From Saksenaea vasiformis B4078 (Eukaryota > Mucoromycota > Mucoromycetes > Mucorales > Saksenaeaceae): a DNA stretch of 64,000 nt. Position numbers and translations under genes: made by a program. The stretch spans positions 1 to 64,000 of the forward strand of contig JNDT01001590.1 in NCBI GenBank assembly GCA_000697055.1. The letters are read 5' to 3'. Below the pieces are notes generated by a model. The model searched no databases and was not told the origin of the DNA. It was given only the letters and a program-made list of their open reading frames with translations. Shown here piece by piece: positions 11,748-22,462 of the stretch. Numbering within the stretch: the first letter of the stretch is position 1; every line of letters starts with the position of its first letter.

Positions 11748-12317
11748 CTAAGAATGGAGAGCGATGTTGTTGTTGTTTGTTGGATATGTGGCGTAGGAAT
11801 AGGCCGTGGAGTTGTACTCAGGGTAACAGTGCAGCTCACCACGCTGACGGGTGTTGTTGCCCATGTAATAGGGCGATTGCCAATCGTTGTCATGATGGAA
11901 GTCAGTGTGATGAAGGGATGAAGATGCAGAAGAGACGCCAGAGCGTGAGTAATCCAGCGACGGGGTTGCAGACAGATGGATATGCTGTTTTCTTGTCTTG
12001 TTCCGTTCCTCAAGCAGTTGTTTGGCTTCTGCTTCGTAGTCTCGCGTTGGATCGATCGGTTCAGGTTCCTCCGTAAAGTAGCCCAATTCCTCAAAGAATA
12101 CCTTGACGTTATTACATTGGATATGGTTTTCTTCGTCCACGATCGATTCTTCGGGGGTTAGAGGCAGGATCTGGAAAAGGTTTTCTTGGGTTTCACAGTC
12201 ATTGACCCAGCAGCACATATCTTCATCGTCTTGACAGTAATTATTGTTGTCTTCGTCGTCGGGTGTGAGTTGGATGAGTTCCAGACCGGGAATAAAAAGC
12301 TCGTTGTGGGTTGTCAT
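11748..12317 (-). CDS. acidic hypothetical protein, 189 aa
   Basis: A single uninterrupted reading frame from a true ATG (12315-12317) to a stop. The N-terminal ~100 residues are rich in Asp/Glu/Asn with scattered Cys (CCWVNDC). A central EELGYFTEEPEPIDPTRDYE segment leads into a short charged stretch, EAEAKQLLEERNKTRKQH, that could be helical. The C-terminal 90 residues are Ser/His/Tyr/Asn-rich and look disordered. There is no membrane segment, signal peptide or domain that I recognise. Length and biased composition suggest a real single-exon gene, perhaps a regulatory or scaffold protein, but no function is claimed. The antisense strand is also partly open. Confidence 0.55.
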   Translation of the reverse strand: MTTHNELFIPGLELIQLTPDDEDNNNYCQDDEDMCCWVNDCETQENLFQILPLTPEESIVDEENHIQCNNVKVFFEELGYFTEEPEPIDPTRDYEAEAKQLLEERNKTRKQHIHLSATPSLDYSRSGVSSASSSLHHTDFHHDNDWQSPYYMGNNTRQRGELHCYPEYNSTAYSYATYPTNNNNIALHS

Positions 12318-13690
12318 GGTACAAGGGTATCGCTAGGTGGTCAGATCGCATCCAAATGTTCCAAGGCGAATAAAGAAAAAAAAAAAGCCGCAATTTTTCG
12401 CTCCTAATATTGTTTTGAAAAACATCGTCGGAGGTTCAAATCGGGAAATCAAGGAATCACTTACCAAATCAAAAGCAGTTACTCATTAAAGCACATCCAA
12501 TCATATTCCAGTTACGGATCTTATCTATAAGGAGCACCAAAAGGCTATAGATATGGCATAGATAATGGAAGTTTACTATTCAAAATTCCCCACGATTCCC
12601 ACCCTCAAAAAAAAACGGTCATCACACAGAAGAATGAGTGAAAAGACTAATACCAGCCTACTAAACTCTTAGATGTGAACCTGTTTGTAAAGACGGAACG
12701 AAAGGTCCTTTGCCTGACCGGAACGAACGTCTTTCATTAGTTTCAAAAAGCTTTCTGTGTCACACGCTGAAAAACCTCAAACTATCTGAGATCGAATTGA
12801 ACCATGGCGACTTTAAAAGTCGGAATCTTACCATACCAGGACGTCGTCAGTTCCCTCGTGTTTGGAAGTAGCTCTTCTTATGTTAATGCGATGCTAAGGG
12901 CTTATGTATGCAAAATTTACTCGGGGTAGTGTAAAATCCATCCAATAAGCGGTGTGTTATAGTATGTAGGAGCACATCAACATTCGGAGTTCTCCTGCCG
13001 ACATTAAAAATGAGATCATAACCGAAGCTCAACATGTATGGACAAAAACAGACAATTTCATCGTATCATGAGCATTGAAAAAGGTGTCGGTCAGCCGGAG
13101 CTGAGGTAAAAAAATCAAATATATTCGAAGTTGCATCTGGGGGTGTTTATTAAAGTTTTGTTTGTTGTACTGTTACAAAACTATCAATGCAGGCGGCTAT
13201 GAGGCATTTTACAAGCCGTTAAAAGTCTTAGGATGAAACTACTGATTTTATTGAGGCCGATGAACGCTGCGCCATTTGGCGTATTCGCTCTAGCAGTATC
13301 GGTAGTGAACGGTGACGGAAACTAGAAAAGCCTTTTGGGCGAAAGGGGAAAAAAAGTTGAAGGCGAGGAGGAGATTCTATGTGGAAAGGAACGTGAGAGA
13401 AGAAGAGGGGGCCTTGGAGAGACAGCGATCAACCAGTTATGAGACACATTAAAAGCATTTAGGGCTCCTGCCAATTATCCGCTCCTCGTCATCTGCTAGC
13501 TTTCGGTTCTTGGATACAATCACTGTCTGTTTCCTCACGGAGAGGGTAACCACAACCACTGCGATGGCACCATAGCCGAAATGCTCACTATACAAATGTT
13601 GGGAATTATTATCTTGGCAGAAGTACCCCTTCTGGACCATCCAAAGATTCGCCTGATATGCATATTGATGCCTGCGTCGTCAAGGAAAAC
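12318..13690. other. intergenic, no gene recognised
   Basis: AT-rich sequence with short ORFs. A purine-rich stretch lies at 13340-13440. No recognisable domain or RNA. Confidence 0.45.
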
Positions 13691-13703
13691 ATAAGAAAAA
13701 AAA

Positions 13704-14105
13704 CATGTGACCAATCAAAATTGCATCAATGTGGTTCTTTCATCTTCTGAACTTACCAAGAGAATATAGCAGAAGGTACGTAATCGGCATTCGACTTGTT
13801 TGGTAACGTATGCTGTCAAAAAGGCTTGCGTACAAGACGTGGGAGAGCGTACCCAACCCACACACCTTTTCCAATCCACGGTGCCAGGAGCTGATGGACA
13901 CAACGAGTGTCAAATACCAATATGAATCGCACCCGATTTTCCATTTTTCAGCGTAAGCACTGAATAGGAATCGTCAATTATAGTCCGGTTACCAAGACTA
14001 CCGAGCTGCCGTAACAGATTGTGGTCGAGCGTACCCTTGCACATCCCTCGCTCGACTACGGGTTTGAAATGCACATTGGCGTCATCAGTCCTTACGACAG
14101 CAATA
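13704..14105 (-). repeat. tandem duplication, copy 1 (482-bp period)
   Basis: This block is almost identical to 14186-14590, with an offset of 482 bp and only scattered single-base differences. Read on the minus strand it encodes VVRTDDANVHFKPVVERGM and KTLTLKNGK-like peptides, then a second short frame (VDWKRCVGWVRS) beyond a stop. The two frames could be exons joined across a short GT-AG intron, or gene debris. I do not recognise the protein. Confidence 0.8.
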
Positions 14106-14185
14106 CCGACCGCACATGTTCTATGCAGCAATCACGCACTTTCTGCTTTCCGAGGAGCAATAACTAGAGCGATAAAAAAAAACAA

Positions 14186-14694
14186 CGTGTGACCAATCAA
14201 AGTTGCATCAATGTGGTCCTTTCATCTTCTGAACTTACCAAGAGAATATAGCAGAAGGTACGTAATCGACATTCGACTTGTTTGGTAACGTATGCTGTCA
14301 AAAAGGCTTGCGTACAAGACGTGGAAGAGCGTACCCAACCCACACACCTTTTCCAATCCACGGTGCCAGGAGCTGATGGACACAACGAGTGTCAAATACC
14401 AATATGAATCGCACCCGATTTTCCATTTTTCAGCGTAAGCACTGAATAGGAATCGTCAATTATAGTCCGGTTACCAAGACTACCGAGCTGCCGTAACAGA
14501 GTGTGGTCGAGCGTACCCTTGCACATCCCTCGCTCGACTACGGGTTTGAAATGCACATTGGCGTCATCAGTCCTTACGACAGCAATACTGACCGCACAAA
14601 TTCTTCCGAGATAAATTGCACACGCTTTTTTGGTTTCTTGGCAAGCAGCATCCAACTTGCATCCTGCGCAAGCATTCCTTGTTTCACCCAATAA
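14186..14694 (-). repeat. tandem duplication, copy 2, with longer ORF
   Basis: Second copy of the 482-bp unit. On the minus strand the frame extends further upstream than in copy 1, giving a 99-codon open stretch (14392-14691) that begins with a Cys-containing segment (ACAGCKLDAACQETKKAC). It has a stop before the second frame (14197-14385). Possibly the more complete copy of a two-exon gene fragment; no family recognised. Confidence 0.7.
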
Positions 14695-14989
14695 CAGATG
14701 ACGTCATTGGGTGAAATACAGTATGCAAATGTGAAAATTCATTGGTTTTTCCCGACATTACTGGGACCGCCTGATACCGGGTTGTTATATGACTCCATAT
14801 AGAATTAAACAAAAAAAGGCAAGAAAATAACAAAGAAATGATGTAGAGGAAAGAAGCAGCTAATTACGTACGAGATGGAGGTAGATAAATGAAGAGTGAG
14901 GAACAGAGAAATAATTTAGTGACCACTCCTATATGAGGCGGAGTTTGATCAGTCCACTCACGGGGTTCTTGCAAGTACTGTATATGTAT

Positions 14990-15128
14990 CATGATTACAT
15001 GGAAACTATGGATATGGTGGAGCGATTACCTTAATTTAGAAGGGTTTACTTGGTCATGGACAACGCGACAAGGCAAAGGAGACCGAAACAGCAATTGTAG
15101 AACCTGGCTATTGCTATGTGTACCTAGA
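14990..15128 (+). pseudogene. mariner/Tc1-like transposase fragment
   Basis: The translation YMETMDMVERLP, a stop, then FRRVYLVMDNAT aligns with the transposase at 17083-17307 on the opposite strand (LLETVDVMDRFPEFRSFYLVMDNAT). LVMDNA contains the second catalytic Asp of the DDE/D core. Stops interrupt it and it ends abruptly near 15128, where ATCCG-rich sequence starts. This is a dead second copy of the same transposase family. Confidence 0.75.
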
Positions 15129-15663
15129 GATCGTCATTAATCCGTAATCCGTCTATCTGATCCAATCCGATTTGTATCCCTTTAAAGCGGATTCGGATCA
15201 TGATTTGTCAAACTGGTTAATAAGCGGTTCAAAATCGTACAATTCGATTCCATCCGTTAATACGTTTAGAAAGTAGCATAGGTTTTTTTTATATGAAACG
15301 TCCTGAGAAGTAAGAATGCATTCCTTATTGTAGATGACAAAAGAATATATAACAACTAGCTTTCCTCTATTTGCAGCATACAGGTCGATAATAGTACCAC
15401 TTGTCAAATGTTCGTATTGAGATGTAGTTATAAAAACCAGTGTCACCGATCAGATGTCCAAGTCGAAATGTGATTGTCTAATAGCATGGTCATTTCAAGT
15501 CGGTAAATAGGAAGTGAACGCGGTGAGAAAATTTATGAAAAAATAAAGCAACACTATTATAGAATATTTTAGACTATCTAGATGTAGAATGGCTCACTAA
15601 AAAATAGATTCAATAGTAATATAAAAGCTTAAGATGAAGTTCGGATGCTGATGGCAGCTTGCA

Positions 15664-15840
15664 ATGGACAGTAAAAAGATCTCGGGTGATTCAACCTTTA
15701 AAAAGGCTAGTTTTGCACTAGATGTAAAGCTTCTGCAGAAAATGGATGAAAGTAAAAAGTCGTCGCAGCAAATGAGTGGTAATGAGGTCATTCAATCAAG
15801 TGGCGGCAAAAAAAAAAGAAGCTATCATAACAAAGGGTAG
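15664..15840 (+). CDS. small Lys/Ser-rich ORF, 58 aa, inside TE relic
   Basis: An ATG-to-stop frame with many Lys and Ser and a basic tail (GGKKKRSYHNKG). It lies 280 bp upstream of the BED-finger fragment on the same strand and may be the N-terminal exon of the same transposon protein. No domain recognised, so it may also be chance. Confidence 0.25.
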   Translation: MDSKKISGDSTFKKASFALDVKLLQKMDESKKSSQQMSGNEVIQSSGGKKKRSYHNKG

Positions 15841-16119
15841 GTCTTGCATCAGCTGATACACATAATATTCATGTTTGCCGTAATCATATCATGTTCTGTA
15901 GCAGCAGCAGCAAGGTATATAAGGCACATTGACCAGAGTTCAAGAATATTTTATTGGATTTTTCTACCCTCTTCTTGCAACTCACGTTTCCGTTTTATTA
16001 CCTATTCTGCTGCCCAAAGACGATTGTCTCAATCTATCGATGTAAGATAACATTAATCATAGCCATGTCTGAGCCTATCGTAGCATGTATCATCTGTAGC
16101 CATATCTGATACTGAGAAT

Positions 16120-16440
16120 ATGAAATTTTGTAGCGACCCTTCAAGAGATGAACCGTTCATATCAGTTGTAACCGAAGCCAGTAATAATGAGCAATCACAA
16201 GGTCGTCCATTGTCTGACTTTTCTTTACGAAAGAAAAAAAGAGTTGCTAACAACTGGATGTTCATCAACGGTTGAGCATCTCGTGAACAAGTGGGCAACA
16301 TGAAGAAGATGATCTGCAATTTCATTGATCCCAGAGGCGCAAGATGTCAGCAAAGTTACACAAGTACCACTGAATCTATTGGTAACATTACCAAGCATCT
16401 TGCTCTGTTCCACCTGAACGATGTTTTTCACATGGTAAGT
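16120..16440 (+). pseudogene. BED zinc-finger fragment of a transposase
   Basis: From 16120 the plus frame reads MKFCSDPSRDE..., then LRKKKRVANNW. After an in-frame stop at 16273 it continues MKKMICNFIDPRGARCQQSY and SIGNITKHLALFH. The Cys-x8-Cys ... His-x4-His spacing with a basic/Trp lead-in matches the BED finger that opens hAT transposases. The stop and the missing downstream RNase-H-like core mark it as a relic. Confidence 0.5.
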
Positions 16441-17074
16441 TCATTCCATTCGAGCGTAACCATTTGCTGCCAAACTTTTTGAAGCAATTAGTTTTGATGC
16501 GTCCTTCTGTGAATAAATCACTTACACTACAGGAATTTAATGTCAGCATAATAACCCTTACAGCTTCTGCCATCTGCGCTGTCACAGTGATGTAGCTCCT
16601 TCATTACATTCCGTTCAAATCTCGTCATGAGCATAGTAGCTTATATAGCTTTTCGCCAATCTTAAAATGACTTCAAGTATTTTAATCTAGTTTTTTTGAA
16701 CTTTACTTTTGCTTTCATACTCTTCATTATCACTTCGAAAATTTGAAGTCGTTAGCATTCTGAACTTGTCGATCGCAATAACGTCGCTATTTCGTTTTAG
16801 AAACTCTTACAATACTATACTATTCTGACTCAATAAATAAGTCGATACACACCTAAACCTCAACTCTCTACTTTTGCTTATTCAGTCCCTTCACTGTATT
16901 ACTAGTACTTTTTGAGTCAGTCCATCAATACGATCCATCAATCAGTAAAAAATAAACGGATTGGATATGGATCATCGCTTTTTGGGTTCTGATTGACCAC
17001 TAATCCGATCCGATCTGATCCGTGGGTATCTTAGTCATAGTAGTTTCCTGTTGCGTTAGTAGTTGTCAATTGAT

Positions 17075-18180
17075 TGAATACTTTATCTTTGACCAAAATT
17101 GTCGATAGGATTCGGTTCAGGGGAATAAGAACGAAGGTACGCACAAAAACAGCCACGTTCTGCAATTACCATTTCAGTTTCCTTCCCGTTGTGAATTGTT
17201 GCGTTGTCCATGACCAGGTAAAAGCTTCTAAATTCGGGGAATCGATCCATCACATCTACAGTTTCCAGCAAATAGTCCATATAGTGCCCGTCCATTGTTT
17301 CTGTCATCTTTCATGTATTTGCAACACGTTTCCTCTTTCTTCATTGAGTGTTCAGTTTTCGGATGCTGATATTCACAATCCCAGTGACAGATATGGCACC
17401 CAGAATCGTATGAGACGCTGCACTTGTTGCAGCCACCTTGACAATACGCGTGGTACCCTTTTCCAGCCACCCAATTGATTGACGATGGTTGATACAGAAG
17501 GCAGTTGCATCTATAAAAACGCAGTTTGTAGTGAAGTCCATATCACTGTTCATCCATTGGGGCACCCGTTCTACCTTTAATTGATTGTTTCTTCGCTGTT
17601 TCTTGTCAAAGGATGGAAATGAGCCTTTATGAAAAATATGTTGCCTTCAGTTTTCATGAAGTAATGTACCACATTTTTCTTGATAACCAGTCCTTCGAAT
17701 TGCTTGATAAGACTATTGACAGCTTGATCGACGATTGCTGTTGGATTGCTGTCAATGAATTCAATATGCCGTTTGTGTTCGTTCGGTAATCTTGGCTTTG
17801 GCCCAGGCTTATTTTTCTTGTTTCCAACTTCATTTTGCTGTCCAGACTGTTTGTATGCTTTCATCCATCCTTGCGCCGCTCGTACATTTACCCGCATTCC
17901 TTTCCCGCATTTGCTGCTGACACAAGTTTTCAAGATGATATGCGATAACAAGGGATTTGAGGCCTTCTGAGTGAGTGTTGTATCCACGCTTTTTCAGTTT
18001 CCTCCTGTTTCGTCATGATGTCGTTGCGTCATAGCTTCGCCTTGCTGTTCATCTTGCTGACAGTGTTTTCTGCCACTTCGTATAGATTCCATGTTCTTCG
18101 AGCAATTCAAATTCTTTGTCCAGTTCAAGTTCATCCACAAACGCCATGGGATCGTTTCCATCTTCGGCAATGTCTATTGT
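17075..18180 (-). pseudogene. mariner/Tc1-like (DDE_3) transposase, broken
   Basis: Read on the minus strand from 17987 downward: a helix-turn-helix-like region (QGWMKAYKQSGQQNEV, then KPGPKPRLPNEHKRHIEFID), NCVFIDATAFCINHR with the first catalytic Asp, TTRIVKVAATSAASHTILGA, then LVMDNATIHN with the second Asp, and YSPEPNPIDNF with the third acidic position. This is the Tc1/mariner-IS630 DDE layout. At least two stops or frameshifts break it (near 17580 and 17340). Related N-terminal sequence continues to about 18180. No terminal inverted repeats were delimited. Confidence 0.8.
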
Positions 18181-18701
18181 GAATAGAAATTAAGGGGATG
18201 GTAATAAAAAAAAACAAAAAATGCAACATCCTATTTCAGCAAGATCAGTTTTTCATTAGCATGTCGAATACGACAAAGGCTTATATTCTCGTTTTTGATT
18301 TTTGTTCAATAAAAAAAGGTAGTCTTCCCATGAAAGAAAAGACTAAACATTCCATGAAAGAGAATGTTTCCCATAAAAGAGAAAGCTTAAAGTAAAGTAC
18401 AAAAAACTTTCAAAAGCTGATCGTATTTATCGTTTTTTCTAAGTTAAGTGACTTGCATCCCTAAAACGTGTTGAAGCGTGATGGCGCTCTACTGTCTTTC
18501 GCGCGCCAGCTGGTAATGAATTAGTGCACCGGTCTTTTCCCTCTTTATTTTTGTCTCCGCTTCTTTTTTCGTTATCGTCATCTACTGGAACACCGTGTGT
18601 TTCTTCTTTGCGTCTTTCTTTCCTATTAACTCAGCTATCGTGTCGGGTGCTCGACCATCGTTTTTAAACTTTGACGCTCTCGATTTTGGTTTCCTTTTGT
18701 A

Positions 18702-18935
18702 GGGAAGTGCTAGGGACACTCCAATGGGACGCTCCAGTCCCCCCAAAAAATGATGTGTTCAAATATTTGTTACATTTTATTTCAAAAAAGGATGGAGTGT
18801 GGTACTTACTTCGAAAAAGCGTGGAGTGTGGTACTAATGCTTAACTGAGTTAGTGTGGAGTGTCCTTTTGTGGAGAGTCCCATAGTGGAGAGTACCGTAG
18901 TGGAATACTCCAGTAGTTGGAGCACCTTCGCGACA
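18702..18935 (+). repeat. left terminal inverted repeat of the MULE
   Basis: Pairs with 22088-22242. It includes three or four 17-bp subterminal repeats at 18855-18930. The same outer sequence recurs at 8832 (in front of the Fanzor relic) and as a short end at 50967-50985. Confidence 0.85.
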
Positions 18936-19380
18936 ATACCTTAGAAAGCTTTTTATGCTACACGTCTACGAGCGTCATACAGGCCCTTTGACCGATCGTT
19001 TCAACAAGAGTGTTTCCACTTTGGTCGTGTCGGTTTTATTTTGTTTTGGGTTTGGCCAGATATTTAAAGAAATACAGAACTCAATCGCGACTACCTTTCG
19101 AAAAGGAAAACCATCCTCTACTCTGCAGTTGTCCAAAAAGATTCCCAAGTCCAGAGGATGCTCAGCATCTGTAACTTACTATTTCTTACTTCAATCCAGT
19201 TTCCGCTTGTACTCCAATAGCAAAGTAACTGTATGATTTAGTTGTAGCAAGAAACATATAAATTGGGTCGATAAAAAACACTTTTTTTCCTTACCATTTA
19301 TCAATTGCTCAATTACTCTCTATCACTGCTATCACATTAACGCAATGCACAATCTATTGAACACAACATACGACTCCAAG

Positions 19381-21887
19381 GAACGAAGTAGTTCAGACGG
19401 TCCAGGCCGAGGCTAAGGAGCTGAATTTTGCGGTCGGTACGAAGCGTAGCAATGACCGCAACATTTACTTGCAATGCGTTCATGGCGGAAAATACTGCAA
19501 TACCCATGGAGTCACCTCTAACAAGCGCCAACGCGTTCAAACAACGAAGGAAGTAGATTGCAACTGGTATACGCGGGGAGCATTCAAAGCAGAAACAAGG
19601 AAGTGGACGATTGTACACGTTGCCCCTTTGGATGCACACAATGACCAGCTTGACAAGGATCCGATTTTCTACCACCAGCACCGCAAGTCAACCACGGATA
19701 TGGTCGAACGTGTGACATCCATGACCAGCAACAGGAACAAACCATCCAAGATTCATGAGGAGATAAGAAGCAACGCTGGCAATGAAATTATTACGAGAAA
19801 AGATTTGTACAATCTCATGCAAATCTTGCGAGATCAACGTAAAAGGAACTTTGTGGATCTTATCGAATCTCTGAACAAGCGTGATTATGAGATTGCCTAT
19901 AAAATCAGCGACAACAACCAGCTCGATGCGTTCTTCTTTAGCCATGAAGCAGCGATTGATAAGGCCCGGAGATTCCATGAGGTGGTCGTAATGGATGCAA
20001 CGTACAGTACCAAAGAAAGCATCGAATGAAAAAGCTGTAGCAGCCAAAATGGAAGCAAAAATCCTTGAATACTTTGATAGGTAATATTAATATGATTATT
20101 TCAATTGATACACTAAAATCTTTGGAAGCGTGCTAGAATATAAAGAAAAATGGGCGGGACCATACGCTGGTAACCACCTTACGCTTGGTGTACGCTCTAC
20201 GCAACGAGTTGAACAGACACACTGGCAAATTAAGGACACCATGCAATCTACGGGCAGCTTCATGAGAATGATAAACTCCATTGATGATGTAATCCGACGT
20301 ACAGTAAATCGATCTTCGGCGAGTTTAGTGCACAGGAATTATGCTAACAGCGTTCAAATAATACGAAGTCGAACGAAAAGGCTTTCTGAATGAGAAATAC
20401 AAGCGGCCAATTTTCGATGACGACGAATACAGTGCCATGGCTGAGATTTTCGGCAAAGTATCATTTTTTGCGATCAACATGATTAGGACTGAGTTGAAGA
20501 GCGCCTGGAAGAACATCACCAGTGGTGTTGAAACAGAAACCGGTAGTTGTGATTGTGAGGCTAAGATCTGCTTTGCCCTCCCTTGTCAACATATGTTACC
20601 ACTCGCTGGAGCTGGCGCTATTGGGGTTGATATGATTCCCCGACGTTGGCATCTCGAGTATTCAGAAGGTACGCAAGTAAAATTTATCCTGCGATTTCAA
20701 TTAATATCACGTACTATGTAATTTGTGGATCATTTTCCATTAACAAGGGTGACACTTGCAGAAGAAACTCAAAAGAGTGCAACAACACTTTTGAACGGAT
20801 ACAAAGTGTACTAGACGAATCTGAAACTAATCATTAAAAGATTGAGGTAATCCAAGCTATTAATTCGAAATTGGATACCCTGAAGAGTGCAGCCATGGAT
20901 AAAGTGAATGTTTCCAGCATAGTTAAAACGAAGGGTCGTCCTGAATCAACGAGTGGAAAGCGGATCGAATCTCAGTTTGTGTCTGAAGAAAAGAAAACCA
21001 CGAAGGAATCTAAAGTGAAGAAGGCAGACATCATTGAAGGCGAGTTGGAGGATACAATTTCTGCAAGTAGTGAGTGCGTTTTGCCAGGAAAGAGAGATCT
21101 TGAAGACAAATATCTGGAGAACATTAAATCCAAACGGTAAGAGAAAATCATGAATCGCTACGGTGTATTAAGTTCTGTTTTAGAGCTAAAGTTGCACCAA
21201 ACGACGTTGCTGCTTTCCGAGTAAATACTCATATCCCACGCAATTCTTATTCGAGCAGTGTCAACATCAAGGCTGATGGATGGTGTGGATTCTGTACACT
21301 GACACACCTCTTAAAAGATAATCAAAACAACTTTGTACAAGTCAAACGTGATATGCTTGCCTGCCTGATCGAAAATGCCGACATGTATCAAAGCCATTTC
21401 CCTTCTATCGGCGAAGTTGCGCAGTTAAGGGATCTTGTCAGCTATGGCATAGATCTATCTCCATCAGCAGAAGGCCACTATCTACCATGCGCAGATACTC
21501 GATACTGGTTTACAGCGCCAGAATGCGTTCAGTTAGCGGCAGATACATACCGCATTCCCTTTGCCGTGTACTCTGATAATGAAGAAACCAATCCTGGCGG
21601 AGATCTCGTATATCCTCCTCTGTTATACCCTCCGTTCTGTGGTCCATTGCCTCGTCAGCAACCGCTCCCAAATAGTGTTGCATCACATTGACGGGAATCA
21701 TTGGGCGACTTTGAACATGAAACTCGATATCAAGGTGAAATGGCCACAAATTGATTATTATGTGAAACAGGCATGCGATAAGTTGGGATATGTCGACAAT
21801 ATCCGCAAAAGTACGTGGAGGTATCTGGACATTGAAAAGGGTACAATCAAAGAAGGTGAAAGTGTCATCACAATTGATCATCTGTAA
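19381..21887 (+). pseudogene. MULE transposase (FAR1/SWIM) fused to OTU-like cysteine protease, disrupted
   Basis: From 19381 the frame gives a FAR1-type N-terminus (CVHGGKYCNTHG, then DCNWYTRGAFKAET). HEVVVMDATYSTK at ~19978-20016 supplies the first catalytic Asp of the MULE DDE core. The remaining core is missing: after a stop (20027) the sequence resumes at 20130 with LGVRSTQRVEQTHWQIKD. The zinc finger CDCEAKICFALPCQHM (20551-20600) is a SWIM finger, and KTKGRPESTSGKR (~20928) is a basic AT-hook-like linker. After an intron (21139-21182) an OTU-like protease follows: ADGWCGFCTL (nucleophile Cys), AADTYRIPFAVYSD and HHIDGNHWATL (catalytic His). A one-base insertion in a C run near 21666 breaks the frame between the last two. 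Other stops lie at 20390 and 20835. The original protein was probably one polyprotein. Confidence 0.8.
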
Positions 21888-22087
21888 TTATTTGTAGTTT
21901 TATATAACTTACCATTGAAATTTTCATACATATAACATATAGTAATAATATTCATAAAAGTGAAGCTGCAGTTTTACAATGATCGTTTTGACCTTCAATT
22001 CGTTACAGCTTTTCTTTTTCTGTAACTGCGTAATATATTTGTCACTAAATGAGAAAACATTAATGTATATGAGTATAACTTGCTGGA

Positions 22088-22242
22088 ATACGGCAATAAG
22101 GACTCCACTATGGGACACTCCACTACAGGACATTCCATACTAGCTCAATTAAGCATTGAAATAAAATGTAACAAATATCTGAACACCTGATCATTTTTTT
22201 GGGGGACTGGAGTGTCCCGTTGGGGTGTCCGTAGTAATTCCC
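22088..22242 (-). repeat. right terminal inverted repeat of the MULE
   Basis: Inverted match to the left end, including ACTCCACTATGGGACACTCC subterminal repeats and the terminal GTGTCCGTAGTAATTCCC. The lineage-specific gene at 22463 begins ~220 bp outside this end. Confidence 0.85.
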
Positions 22243-22462
22243 TTGGAAACTGGTGTTCGACGATGTTTCCTTCTTAGCTGACGCCACTCAGACTGTGGCC
22301 CACACGTTGCTCACCCGCTGCATCCGGATGATCAGATTGCATAATTTACCTGTTGTCCACACCACTCATTGTGACGTGCACGACAAATAAAATTCAGAGA
22401 TTCTCCAATACAAAAAACGAACATGCGCGATAAGAATGGGCCGCCCCCATTGAAATCCCAAT

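Larger units (their letters stand above)
15130..17040 (+). mobile_element. decayed element with ATCCG-rich ends and BED-finger ORF (hAT-like?)
   Basis: Both flanks are dense in short ATCCG/CGGAT motifs: TAATCCGTAATCCGTC, CCAATCCG and GCGGATTCGGATC at 15135-15200, and CGGATTGGATATGGATC, CTAATCCGATCCGATCTG at 16955-17025. Clustered short motifs at both ends are typical of hAT-type subterminal repeats. Between them are a BED-type zinc finger fragment and a Lys/Ser-rich ORF. Exact termini and target-site duplication cannot be fixed by eye; the class is an inference. Confidence 0.4.
18702..22242 (+). mobile_element. MULE DNA transposon with terminal inverted repeats and OTU protease
   Basis: The left end (GGGAAGTGCTAGGGACACTCC...) and inverted right end (GGGAATTACTACGGACACCCC...) align over ~150 bp. 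They share CTCCAGTCCCCC(A)n, then ATTTGTTACATTTTATTTCAA, and a run of ~17-bp subterminal repeats (GTGGAGTGTCCCATA type). The left arm carries a ~60-bp extra segment (18787-18845). Inside are a FAR1/MULE transposase with an internal deletion and an OTU-like protease, both plus strand. The total of about 3.5 kb is modest for a MULE. No target-site duplication was found; the element looks inactive. Confidence 0.85.

Noticed and set aside
11468..12076. 202-codon plus-strand ORF
   Set aside because: It overlaps the 189-aa minus ORF antisense, has a chaotic composition and begins in AT-rich DNA; the minus frame has the better start and bias. Neither is proven.
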